From: Afipia massiliensis
GTDB taxonomy: Bacteria > Pseudomonadota > Alphaproteobacteria > Rhizobiales > Xanthobacteraceae
Length of the DNA: 64,000 nt
Assembly (NCBI RefSeq): GCF_014203115.1
Contig: NZ_JACHIJ010000004.1
Location: 1-64,000 of the forward strand
Direction of reading: 5' to 3'
This document shows, in pieces, positions 36,017-44,201 of the stretch. Position 1 is the first letter of the stretch. Each line of letters opens with the position of its first letter. A program made the position numbers and the translations under genes. The notes beneath the pieces were generated by a model. It ran no database searches and was not told the DNA's origin. It saw only the letters and a list, made by a program, of their open reading frames with translations.

Positions 36017-37780
36017 TCACCAGCAGAACGAACAGAACCGATCGCTCTGCGGATTCAGGAAACGATAGACCAGCGAGACCCGATACGCCTCGTTCACAAT
36101 CTGATGTTCGCTGGCTGCGGCAGCAAAGCTGTTGGTCGTAACGGTACCAATCGTCCCTCCAAAGCCCGCACCGCCGATCGGGCGATGCTTCCACGCATAC
36201 GTGTCGCGCAGATATTCGCCCCGGATGGAAAGGTCTTCCGTCGCCTTGAATTCGAACCCGCCGCCGATCGTGTTGCCGATCAGGTTCTCAGGAGCGAATG
36301 TCCGGGTGACCGTTGCCCCGCCGACAAGCGGCGCACTCGGCGGGACCGAAACAATGCCGCCGGAGCTCGTTCCGAGGCTGCCCGCGACCACGCCGTAGGC
36401 CTTTCCGATGGAGAAAAATCCAGTCAGTTGAGGCGTGATGACGAAGCCGGCCATCAAGCGAAGATGATTTTTGGTTTCGACGGAAAGATTTCCCTCCATC
36501 GACAATCCGAGGCAATGAGTGGCGTTCGTGAACTGGAGATAACAGGTCATGTTACCTCCCGCCGGGCCTCCGAACTGTCCGGGGCTCTTGCGGCTCGCGA
36601 GACTTGAGAGCGAATTGAACTCGAAATCTCCTTCGATTCCGAGCCAGAACCTGTGCAACTGCGCGCGATAGCCGAGAAGAAGGTGATCGCCGGTGCGATC
36701 CATCGTTCTGGCAAAACCTCCTTGTTTGGACACGTCCAGGCCGGGTGTATTGCTGTCATCGATGGTCAGCGTCATGCCGCTGTCCTGGCTGATCCTGTAA
36801 TTGTTCTGGGTGATGCCGCCGCCGACATAGAAGCCGGCCCATGTGTTGGCATAAAGCGCGGGATCGGTCGTGAACGATTGCCAACCGAGGGCGGCGGCCG
36901 AAGATGGCGACATGTCAGGATCGAAGCGATAGATCAGCGACGCACGAATGGTTTCGTTGGTCATTTTCACTTTTTCACTCGGCGACGTCATCGTTACGAG
37001 TGTGCCGCCGAGGTTGGCCTGAACGGCAGCGCCGCTCGTCACCACGCCATCGTAGGTATCCTTCAGGTATTCGAGCCGGGCGACGAGATTCTGGCTGGCT
37101 TTCACCTGGATGCCGCCGCCGATGGATGTGCCGACCAGATTCTTGTTCGGAGCTAAAGAGTTTCCGGTGACAAGAACAGGTAGACTCGGGCTGCTCGCCA
37201 TAAAGAACCCGACATGGGAGCCGACGGTATCGCTCTTGCCGAAGGCGGCACCGCCGCTGACAAAAGCCATCAGGTTCGGGCTGATGGCAACGCCCGCGAT
37301 CGCGCGCAAATGTCCCATCGTTTCGACCGAGCCAAAGGATGTCGGGCTGCCGCAGATAAAGTTGCCGGTCGTTCCCACGCCGCATGCGCCGGGCTCAGGC
37401 CCGAACGGAATCGAAGTCGGGACACGGTCGCCGAACGAATAGTCTCCCTCGGCTCCGAGCAAAAGCCGTTCGTACTGCCAGAGGTATCCCCCAAGAACGT
37501 GACCGCGATTGAGATAATTCGTGGTCTGCAACGGGATCGGCTCGTTCGTCGCGAAGCCAGGCCCACTTGGCGTGACCGTCTGGTAGGCCGTTCCCTGATC
37601 GAGCGATTTCTTTTCGCGGCCAAAACCCGCGCCGATGTAAAGGCCGCCCCACGAAAGGGGATTGGCCACCGGGGCCGGTGGCGAAGCCCGAAGTGCAGTG
37701 TCGCGGGCAGTTTGAGCAGATGCGGGCAGCGCCGAAAAGGCAAGCACCGCGATCACCGAAAAAACGGCTGTTTTGGTCAT
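36017..37780 (-). CDS. outer-membrane protein made of two tandem beta-barrel domains
   Basis: 587 residues from ATG 37780, where a signal peptide begins (MTKTAVFSVIAVLAFSALPASAQ). The rest is two homologous units of about 280 residues: the first runs from WGGLYIGAGFG to RASLIYRFDP, the second from WAGFYVGGG to RVSLVYRFLNP. Each has the alternating pattern and YRF ending of Omp25/RopB-like 8-strand porins, and also shares LRAIAGVAISP / LRLMAGFVITP and the GGGIQVKAS / GGGFEFKAT strands. Single-unit proteins are normal; a fused pair is unusual. A minus-strand terminator follows. Confidence 0.85.
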   Translation of the reverse strand: MTKTAVFSVIAVLAFSALPASAQTARDTALRASPPAPVANPLSWGGLYIGAGFGREKKSLDQGTAYQTVTPSGPGFATNEPIPLQTTNYLNRGHVLGGYLWQYERLLLGAEGDYSFGDRVPTSIPFGPEPGACGVGTTGNFICGSPTSFGSVETMGHLRAIAGVAISPNLMAFVSGGAAFGKSDTVGSHVGFFMASSPSLPVLVTGNSLAPNKNLVGTSIGGGIQVKASQNLVARLEYLKDTYDGVVTSGAAVQANLGGTLVTMTSPSEKVKMTNETIRASLIYRFDPDMSPSSAAALGWQSFTTDPALYANTWAGFYVGGGITQNNYRISQDSGMTLTIDDSNTPGLDVSKQGGFARTMDRTGDHLLLGYRAQLHRFWLGIEGDFEFNSLSSLASRKSPGQFGGPAGGNMTCYLQFTNATHCLGLSMEGNLSVETKNHLRLMAGFVITPQLTGFFSIGKAYGVVAGSLGTSSGGIVSVPPSAPLVGGATVTRTFAPENLIGNTIGGGFEFKATEDLSIRGEYLRDTYAWKHRPIGGAGFGGTIGTVTTNSFAAAASEHQIVNEAYRVSLVYRFLNPQSDRFCSFCW

Positions 37781-38139
37781 GAAATCCCCCAGTCCCCGAA
37801 GAAGTCGTAGAGGGGGAGTCTGTGGGTTACAATCGGCGCACGTCCGCGGGCCGAGATTCAAACCAGGAGTGTCTCTGCCAAGTCACGCAGCTGCGCGCAT
37901 TGAGAAGGAAGGATGGTGGTGGAAGCAGTCACCCGCGAACCGGTCTCCAACGCAGTTCCCTGCGAACAGGGAAAAATACAGGGAATTCTGCAATTCCAGG
38001 GCACCAATAGCCAGTTCCATAGCGAGAACCCTCTGCGCTGCAGCGACTTCTCCCGCAATTCCCTACGCAACTTATCAGGCAAGATTTTCGGAGAATAGGG
38101 AATTTTCAAGCCGAAACAGGGAATTTTACCTGCAAATAA
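37781..38139. repeat. upstream region with repeated GGGAATT motifs
   Basis: AGGGAATT occurs at about 37979, 38097 and 38117, with AGGGAAAA at 37968 and reversed forms near 37990 and 38057. Frames across it read repeated NREF/QGI-type peptides, which are seen as scattered repeats in this bacterial group. No gene is supported. IS66 starts directly to its right. Confidence 0.4.
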
Positions 38140-38224
38140 GTAAGCGTCCATTTCTCGCACACTTGTTCCTAGCATCGCGGAAGCGATCTGTTCTCACCAG
38201 CAATTTGCAGGTGAGGAGGACAAG

Positions 38225-38731
38225 ATGTCGAAGGGTTTTCATCCGCGTGAGCGCTATGGCGAAGCATTCTGGCGGGCGCATCATGAGGCGTGGTGTCGTA
38301 GTGAGTTGAATCAACGTGAGTATTGCGCGGCTCAAGGCATTCCGCTCAAGACGTTCGGCAACTGGCGGGCGAAGTTCAAGGCCGAGCCCCGGCTGCCCGA
38401 ACCGAAGCTGCTCTACCGGCGGCGCCACTTAAGTCATGGACTAAGTCATACCCTTAGTCATGGTCTTAGTCATGACTTACCAGTGTCGGTCCCCGTCATT
38501 CCACCCGCACGTGAAGGTCGTCGTCGGAAGTTCAGCGAGGCCGACAAACGGCAAATCCTCGCGGAGGCGATACGACCAGACGCGCGCTTCTCCGACGTTG
38601 CCCGGCACTATGGGATCGCGGAGCGCGTGCTGTTTCGATGGAAGCAGGAGATGACAGTTGGTGGTGAGCCAATGTTCGTGGCCGTGCAGATCACTGACGC
38701 GGTGCTGAGCGACAAGGAGCATGTGTCATGA
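38225..38731 (+). CDS. tnpA: IS66 accessory protein TnpA
   Basis: 168 residues with an IS66 orf1 helix-turn-helix N-terminus (CRSELNQREYCAAQGIPLKTFGNWRAKF) and a second HTH (ARHYGIAERVLFRWKQE). Residues 69-84 are a four-fold Leu-Ser-His-X repeat encoded by 12-bp units at 38429-38476, unlike ordinary TnpA and probably a recent tandem expansion. It overlaps the next gene by 4 nt. Confidence 0.88.
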   Translation: MSKGFHPRERYGEAFWRAHHEAWCRSELNQREYCAAQGIPLKTFGNWRAKFKAEPRLPEPKLLYRRRHLSHGLSHTLSHGLSHDLPVSVPVIPPAREGRRRKFSEADKRQILAEAIRPDARFSDVARHYGIAERVLFRWKQEMTVGGEPMFVAVQITDAVLSDKEHVS

Positions 38732-39813
38732 CGCTGCTTCCTCCGGGCGTAAAGGTGCATCTGGCCTTCGGCTTCATCGATATGCGCAAGGGCCTCGCCA
38801 GTCCCGGTCTTCTCGCTCATGTCCTGGTCGCCAAGTACTGCGATCACCTTCCGCTTTACAGGCAGAGCCAAATCTTCGCCCGGCACGGCGTCGAGATCGA
38901 CCGCTCGACCCTGGCGAACTGGGTGGGCGGCGCCTGCTGGTGGCTGGAGCCGCTGCAGGCAAAGCTTGCCGAGCACGCCTTCGCCTCGCAAAAACTGTTC
39001 GCCGACGATACGCCAATCCCGGTGCTCGATCCCGGCGGCGGTCGCACCAAGACCGGCAGGCTCTGGGTTTACGCCCGCGATGACCGTCCCTGGAGCGGAG
39101 TTGATCCACCGGCGGCGATCTACTTCTACAGTCCCGATCGCAAGGCCAAACGTCCAGCTTCTCATCTGGCACAATTCAGAGGGGTTGTTCAGGTCGACGG
39201 TTATCCCGGCTTCGACCGGCTCCGCGTCGGCGGCAATATACAGCTCGCCGCGTGTTGGGTCCATACGCGGCGCAAGTTCTATGAGGTCCATCAGGCGACC
39301 GGCTCTCCCATTGCGGCTGAAGCGCTAAGGAGCATCGCCGAACTCTATGCGATCAAGACAACCATCCGTGGCGAGAGCGCCGGTACACGCAAGGGCGTGC
39401 GACGAGCCCGGTCACTGCCACTGGTCGAGGCGATGAAGCTATGGTTCGAGACGAAGCTGCTACACATCCCGCCGCGCAGCGGCCTCGCCGATGCGATCCG
39501 TTATGCGTTGACCCGTTGGAGCGATCTTGGCCGGTTCATCGATGACGGGCGTATCGAACTCGACACCAACACCGTCGAGCGCGCCATCCGTCCCGTTGCG
39601 CTGGGACGCAAGAACCATCTGTTCGCGGGCTCGGACGGCGGCGGTGCGCGATGGGCAACCGTCTGTTCACTCATCACCACTGCAAAGCTCAACAACGTCG
39701 AGCCGTTTGGCTATCTAAAGGACATCCTGCAACGCATGATCGACGGCCATCCCGCCAGCCGTCTCGACGAGACGCTGCCATGGAATTGGCAACCTATCAA
39801 AGGCAAAGCCTAG
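38728..39813 (+). pseudogene. TnpB-TnpC fusion left by the IS66 deletion
   Basis: The first 23 residues (MTLLPPGVKVHLAFGFIDMR plus KGL) are the start of TnpB. From residue 24 the frame is TnpC (ASPGLLAHVLVAKYCDHLPL...). The join lies in AAGGGCCTC at 38788-38796, a stretch that both genes normally encode as KGL, which points to deletion between short repeats. The TnpC catalytic core remains (FADDTPIPVLD, VQVDGYPGFDR, NTVERAIRP), but its N-terminal DNA-binding part and most of TnpB are gone, so self-mobility is unlikely. Confidence 0.85.
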
Positions 39814-39930
39814 GCCTTGTGTAAGAAATGGACGCTTACACTTAATTCAACGACGGTAGGGGCGCGGTGCGTTATCAGCACCGGCAACGCCATTGTTGCA
39901 TTTCTAATGGCTTTTCTCAGTAACCGAGTT

Positions 39931-40362
39931 TCATGAGGCTCTCGCCGGGGCCGGCGGCAGCCTCTCCTCTCGATCGAGCACATCGAGCGTGCCGCTGTTT
40001 GCACAGAATTCCTGATAGGTCCGAGCCGCCGTTCCGGCACGAAGTTCGTCCTGACATATCGCGGTGTTCAGACACGCAGCACATACGCGTTCCATGTCGC
40101 GCATGACGGCCGGTTCGGTGCGGGCGATTGCCGAATTATCGATTCCAAGAGCGCTGAGCAGTCTGCAAAGATTGTCGGCCTTGCCGCGCCGTTTGCCGGC
40201 CAGCCTCGCAAAATCGGTCGGGGAGAGGCGAAGATCACTTGCGATCGAGGAAAACTCTCCCGGCGGCAGGTGAGAAAGCTCTCCGATGTCGCGGCGATGT
40301 GCGAGCCATGCGGTGAGACTATCGATCACGCGGCCGAGGATCGGGCTTGAACGGGATACCAT
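39931..40362 (-). CDS. DUF6455 family protein
   Basis: 143 residues from ATG 40362 (GGAGCG upstream). Four cysteines near the C-terminus (CAACLNTAIC and FC) resemble a metal-binding cluster seen in DUF6455 proteins. No enzyme function is known. It is the last gene of a minus-strand series starting with the membrane protein at 42625. That series is next to an NnrR-like regulator, so a role in nitrogen-oxide stress is an inference. Confidence 0.7.
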   Translation of the reverse strand: MVSRSSPILGRVIDSLTAWLAHRRDIGELSHLPPGEFSSIASDLRLSPTDFARLAGKRRGKADNLCRLLSALGIDNSAIARTEPAVMRDMERVCAACLNTAICQDELRAGTAARTYQEFCANSGTLDVLDREERLPPAPARAS

Positions 40363-40443
40363 GGTGCGCTCCGTCTGTTTGAACGCGATCACGATAGCTG
40401 GTGCGAGAGTATCGTCTTTGCGCCATCGCAACTTGCCGTAGCT

Positions 40444-40761
40444 TTAATGCAAGCTAGCAAACCCGAGCAAGGCTTTGACGTCGGCTGCTATCATCAACGG
40501 CGTCCACGGCGGGTCGAACGTTATGACGACATCGACCGACCGGACCCCAGGCACGCGCGATGCGCAGTTGGCGACGCCATCCTTGAGAAAGCTGACGGCC
40601 GGGCATCCCGGCGTGGTGGCCGTCATCACGATATGCGCGAGGCCGTCGGTGACCATGATTGTGTAGACAAGTCCGAGGTCGACGATATTGTGCCCGAGTT
40701 CGGGGTCGATGACAGTCCGGAGCGCTTCCCCGATCAGTTCAACGAGGTCATCGTCATTCAT
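40444..40761 (-). CDS. metal-sulfur cluster assembly factor (DUF59/SufT-like)
   Basis: 105 residues, start ATG 40761, overlapping the upstream DUF2249 stop as ATGA. DUF59/MIP18 pattern: RTVIDPELGHNIVDLGLVY and the reactive Cys in TATTPGCPAVSFL. PaaD and SufT members help insert Fe-S clusters into target enzymes. Here it would support Fe-S protein repair, consistent with an adjacent NO-response regulator. Confidence 0.88.
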   Translation of the reverse strand: MNDDDLVELIGEALRTVIDPELGHNIVDLGLVYTIMVTDGLAHIVMTATTPGCPAVSFLKDGVANCASRVPGVRSVDVVITFDPPWTPLMIAADVKALLGFASLH

Positions 40762-41261
40762 GCCGGCGCCCGGACAGTGAGTTCGTAGGCCGATCCGTCC
40801 GACGTGAAACCGCCGAGCCATTGGAAGCCCCGCTTTTCCAGATGCGGAAACAGGAAGACCGGCTCGCGGCGAAGCAGCGCAGCGAGCGTCTCCCCGGGAA
40901 GGAGCTGTTCGGCGGCGCTGAGGATCCGCACCATCGGTTCAGGAGGATCGAGGTTCCGGTTGTCGAGCCGCACGACCGGTTCCGGCCAAGTATCCGAAAC
41001 TTGCGATGGCGGCGGAGATTCGGCGAGCGCTATCCCCGCTGGCGTGAACAGGACCTCCCACTCGCCACCGTCGAGTTCTCTCTCCGAGTGGACGAAGCCC
41101 CTGTCGGCCATGACGCTGAACAGCGGGATGGGCTTGAAGGTCGCGTAGAGGCGCAATCCATTGTCGGGTTGAAGATTATCCAGGGCAGCCATAATCGCCG
41201 AAAACGGCTCACCGCCCGCGCGCAGGATGGGACGGACGTCAACGTCGATGTAATGGGTCAT
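40758..41261 (-). CDS. DUF2249 domain protein (two copies)
   Basis: 167 residues from ATG 41261, chosen because it overlaps the upstream stop as ATGA. Two DUF2249 units: YIDVDVRPILRAGGEPFSAIMAAL with LRLYATFKPIPLFSVMADRGF, and VRLDNRNLDPPEPMVRILSAAEQL with VFLFPHLEKRGFQW. DUF2249 proteins have a SirA/TusA-like fold and often accompany denitrification and NO-response genes. Tandem duplication within one protein is common. Confidence 0.88.
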   Translation of the reverse strand: MTHYIDVDVRPILRAGGEPFSAIMAALDNLQPDNGLRLYATFKPIPLFSVMADRGFVHSERELDGGEWEVLFTPAGIALAESPPPSQVSDTWPEPVVRLDNRNLDPPEPMVRILSAAEQLLPGETLAALLRREPVFLFPHLEKRGFQWLGGFTSDGSAYELTVRAPA

Positions 41262-42625
41262 GACTGTTTCTTTCGGCATGGTTCAGGTCGAGAATACAAA
41301 AGTCGCGGAAAGCTCGTTCCGCTCGGCAGACGGAGCGGCTCGACTACATCCCTTAGGCGACGCGTCCGGACGAGTTGCCGCACAATGCCGGCAGTCGCCA
41401 CCGTCATCGCGAGGACAGCGAGACGGAAAGCAGACGGCTGGCCGGCCAGCAAACCGCCGGTCGCTATCCAGACGGATATGAAATAGCCCGCGAACCACTT
41501 GGCAGCGCGCCGCTCGGCAACAAGATCCTGCACGCGGGGCGTCGGCACGCGCCCCATCGCAGGGCCATAGGTTTCGAGCCAGGTGAGAAAAGCGACGATC
41601 TTGTAGAGCTTGGCGAGGACGAGCCCCGAAAGCCAACCGAAGGCGATTAGGAACGTGAAGGCTCCGACATGCGCCGAGAACGAGCCGGTGGCTACCAGTT
41701 CGATCCCGAGCAATGCCGCTGCGGCCAGACTAACGAAACCGTAGGCCGCCATGCGAGTATTCAGCTCGAGTTGTCGTCGTTTGCGGTTGCGGTAGAGCCC
41801 CGCGATGTCGCGGCCGTAGAGAGAGAGTGTTGCGAGGCTCAGAACAGCGGTCGCCAGAAGCACGACGTCAAGTCCGGTTTCCATCGCGATGGCGAGAAGT
41901 CCGCCGGTCACGACAATGCTGATCGTCACCGCACCGGCGAGGAGCGTAACTCGAGTCTGACGTCCTTCGACGTCCGGCGACAACATGAACATCGACAATA
42001 GGCGATAGCTGACGCCCATTGCAGTGAGCGTCAGCCAGCCGCCCAAACCAGCGATCGCGTGAAGCGGAACGCCCGATTCCAGAATCGCCCCGAACGCGGC
42101 GCCACCATGCCCGGCTAGCGACCACGCAAACACACTGCCGAGCAACGCTGTCGCACACAGCGAAGCGAGTCCGACGAGCACGAAATGTGCCGGACCCATG
42201 GTGGGACGGGCTCGCCACACCGTCAACACAAGGTCGATCGTCATGAGACCGAATCCGGCGATCAGCAAAGTCGCACCGAGCGGAAGCAGCCAGAGCCAGG
42301 CCGGCAGGCGCCCACCCAGCGCCAGAAAACCCGCCAATAGTGCAATCAAACCCGCCGTGAGCAAACCAAAAGCGGGCAGCTCCCAGCACTCGGAAAACAA
42401 GGGCTTCGCGACCAGCACGGGCACGAACTGGAATAACGCCCCACACATCGCCATGCTGAGCCAGCCGACGCAGATCATGTGGACTATCACCAGCGTATCG
42501 GGCGATGCGACGTCGACAGCAGGATAGCCAAAGCCAGCGACCATGAGGATCTCGGCTGCCAACAACCATACGATCGCAGCCGCAAAGTAGCTCATCGCCC
42601 ATTTTGAAAGGTTGCCGCCGATCAT
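41258..42625 (-). CDS. polytopic membrane protein, NnrS / oxidase subunit I-like
   Basis: 455 residues from ATG 42625 with about 12 membrane helices. Conserved histidines occur in LVIVHMICVGWLSM (His49) and SGVPLHAIAGLGGW, and the segment TAMGVSYRLLSMFML recalls heme-copper oxidase subunit I relatives found in nitrogen-oxide gene clusters. The typical Cu-B histidine set is not visible, so an oxidase activity is unlikely; NnrS-like protection against NO is the better guess. An NNR-type box lies 72 bp upstream. Confidence 0.72.
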   Translation of the reverse strand: MIGGNLSKWAMSYFAAAIVWLLAAEILMVAGFGYPAVDVASPDTLVIVHMICVGWLSMAMCGALFQFVPVLVAKPLFSECWELPAFGLLTAGLIALLAGFLALGGRLPAWLWLLPLGATLLIAGFGLMTIDLVLTVWRARPTMGPAHFVLVGLASLCATALLGSVFAWSLAGHGGAAFGAILESGVPLHAIAGLGGWLTLTAMGVSYRLLSMFMLSPDVEGRQTRVTLLAGAVTISIVVTGGLLAIAMETGLDVVLLATAVLSLATLSLYGRDIAGLYRNRKRRQLELNTRMAAYGFVSLAAAALLGIELVATGSFSAHVGAFTFLIAFGWLSGLVLAKLYKIVAFLTWLETYGPAMGRVPTPRVQDLVAERRAAKWFAGYFISVWIATGGLLAGQPSAFRLAVLAMTVATAGIVRQLVRTRRLRDVVEPLRLPSGTSFPRLLYSRPEPCRKKQS

Positions 42626-42696
42626 GATGGAGCCATAGTCGCCATTACGAGACCTCCAATTGTCTCCCTCAAAATAGTCAGGAGCGATCCGGTTTC

Positions 42697-42712
42697 TTTG
42701 TCCCGACGCAAA
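42697..42712. promoter_or_regulatory. NnrR/FNR-type box
   Basis: The palindrome TTTG-N8-CAAA (TTTGTCCCGACGCAAA) fits the TTG-N8-CAA pattern of NnrR and related Crp/Fnr proteins. It is 72 bp upstream of the membrane-protein ATG, a suitable distance for activation. A Crp/Fnr regulator gene of the NnrR subgroup is 0.6 kb away. Confidence 0.65.
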
Positions 42713-42720
42713 CCAGAAGC

Positions 42721-43112
42721 GTGATCGTGGTCGGTTCGCCGACCAACGTCGATCAGGCGAAGGCCGTGCCTCAAACGGGCAAGGCCAAGCAGGTATTCGC
42801 CACGCTTTTCGACAAGCTCGAAACCCATGGCAACTATCCCCATCCCATAGTGTGGCAAGCAGCGCCGCCGCTTCGGGGAGCATCCCCAAACTGCGCTTCG
42901 CGGCTTTCCGGTCCGCTCATGCGTTGTCCTCGTGAGTGGACACGAACTTCACGGTATCGCCCGGCACAATCTTCACGAAGGACGGCTCGAATACCATCGC
43001 CACCCCGTCAGATCCCTTGTTGAGCATCTTCACTTCGATTTCCGCAGCATGCGCGGCTCCCGCCAGCACCACGATCGCAGCGACCAGTGCCGCCTTTCAA
43101 CCTTACTGTCAT
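42721..43112 (-). pseudogene. pseudoazurin gene remnant with inverted 3' segment
   Basis: The minus strand encodes the pseudoazurin N-terminus [21 protein letters not shown]...[16 protein letters not shown] before a stop at 42917-42919. The signal peptide frame is shifted by one base near 43096. GMLPEAAAL and the copper-site motif PHYGMGIVA remain in other frames. The C-terminus VIVVGSPTNVDQAKAVPQTG is on the plus strand at 42721-42828; flipping exactly this block restores GIVAVIVVGSPTNVDQ in frame. The gene normally encodes the copper electron donor to nitrite reductase. Confidence 0.85.
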
Positions 43113-43293
43113 TTCGTCCTCGCCTTTGCGGACCGGCGACTGCCGGGCTCCGCCTTCTTCGATATCCAACCCGTCGATCCCGGACTTTGCGCCAGCGCAA
43201 CCAGCCGGCGGGTTCCCGTGCCCAAGGCTCGGCCCGGTGTTGTGGCCTGCAGCGGTGGCGGTTAGTGTCCGGCGCATTGCAAGGAAAGGTGCC

Positions 43294-44016
43294 ATGGCCT
43301 CAGTCGACCGTTCTTTGGTCGCCAGTCTCTCAATGTTCTCCGGCCTGAATCCCGGCGAACAGGAGGAGTTGCTGCGCGAGGCTCGCTCGGTCCGCTACCC
43401 GAGGGGTACCGCCGTGTTCGAGCAGGGCGCGGAAGCCGACCGCTTCTTCGTGCTGCTCCACGGCCATCTCCGCGTCGAGAAGACGACGCCGCAAGGCCAG
43501 CAGACCGTTGTTCGCTACGTGTCCGCAGGCGAACTGTTCGGCGTCGCACAGGCCATGAACCTGTCACACTACCCTGCGACGGCAGTGGCCGCGGTCGATA
43601 GCATCGCCCTCGCTTGGCCATCATCGTCTTGGCAGCGCCTGATCGCCAAATTCCCGAGCCTTTCCAGCAGCGCGCTGCAAACCGTCGGTAGCCGCCTACA
43701 GGATACCCAGACCCGCGTGATCGAAATCTCGAACGAACAGGTCGAACAGCGGATCGCGCACACGCTCCTCCGTCTTGCGAAACAAGCCGGCCGCAAGGTT
43801 GAGGCCGGGGTCGAGATCGATTTCCCGATCAGCCGTCAGGACGTCGCCGAGATGACCGGCACCACGCTGCACACGGTCAGCCGGATCCTCAGCGCTTGGG
43901 AAGGCCAGGGGCTGGTCGAAGGCGGGCGGCAGCGAATCGTCCTGCGCGACTCGCAGCGGCTCCACAGCCTTGCCGAAGGTAACAAAGACGACCGGCCCGG
44001 CACGCCCGGTCCCTGA
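43294..44016 (+). CDS. NnrR-like Crp/Fnr family regulator
   Basis: 240 residues from ATG 43294 (AAGGAAAGG upstream). Cyclic-nucleotide-binding-type sensor domain (YPRGTAVFEQGAEADRFFVLLHGHLRV) without the FNR Fe-S cysteines. The C-terminal HTH is ISRQDVAEMTGTTLHTVSRILSAWE. The recognition helix reads TTLHTVSR, the NnrR form, in place of FNR ETISR. NnrR proteins activate nitrite and NO reductase genes in response to NO. Its targets here are probably the divergent membrane-protein series with the TTG-N8-CAA box. Confidence 0.88.
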   Translation: MASVDRSLVASLSMFSGLNPGEQEELLREARSVRYPRGTAVFEQGAEADRFFVLLHGHLRVEKTTPQGQQTVVRYVSAGELFGVAQAMNLSHYPATAVAAVDSIALAWPSSSWQRLIAKFPSLSSSALQTVGSRLQDTQTRVIEISNEQVEQRIAHTLLRLAKQAGRKVEAGVEIDFPISRQDVAEMTGTTLHTVSRILSAWEGQGLVEGGRQRIVLRDSQRLHSLAEGNKDDRPGTPGP

Positions 44017-44039
44017 TTTCAGTATCTGGAGGCCCATGG

Positions 44040-44201
44040 TTGACCGACGTACCGTCGGAAGAAACATGGTGCCGTTGGTCGCGAGCCCCCATCATCAATC
44101 CGCCAGTCGACTTTCCCGAAGACATCGTGTCTGTGATCGATGACAAGACCTTTTCGGTAGCCGATTCGGAAAGCGGGCTCCGCCATTATCTCTCACGCTG
44201 A
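44040..44201 (+). CDS. hypothetical 53-residue protein
   Basis: TTG start with GGAGG 7 nt upstream. The sequence (PIINPPVDFPEDIVSVIDDK ... ESGLRHYLSR) has ordinary composition but I recognise no family. It follows the NnrR-like gene by 23 bp. An overlapping ATG frame at 44036 is less credible because its ribosome spacing is only 3 nt. Confidence 0.4.
   Translation: MTDVPSEETWCRWSRAPIINPPVDFPEDIVSVIDDKTFSVADSESGLRHYLSR

Larger units (their letters stand above)
38140..39839 (+). mobile_element. IS66-family element with internal deletion
   Basis: Ends are inverted repeats: GTAAGCGTCCATTTCT at 38140 and its complement ending at 39839, with further partial matches inward. It is about 1.7 kb, shorter than the 2.5 kb of full IS66 elements, because most of tnpB and the start of tnpC are missing. 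The 8 bp on each side (GCAAATAA and ACTTAATT) are not a target duplication, so a flank has been rearranged. Confidence 0.85.

Noticed and set aside
42622-42858. 78-codon minus-strand frame starting at PHYGMGIVAM
   Set aside because: It is the pseudoazurin copper motif running into the inverted segment read backwards, so not a gene of its own.
44036-44144. ATG-started frame beginning MVDRRTVGRNMVP
   Set aside because: The ribosome site GGAGG is only 3 nt from this ATG; the TTG frame at 44040 has normal spacing and better composition.
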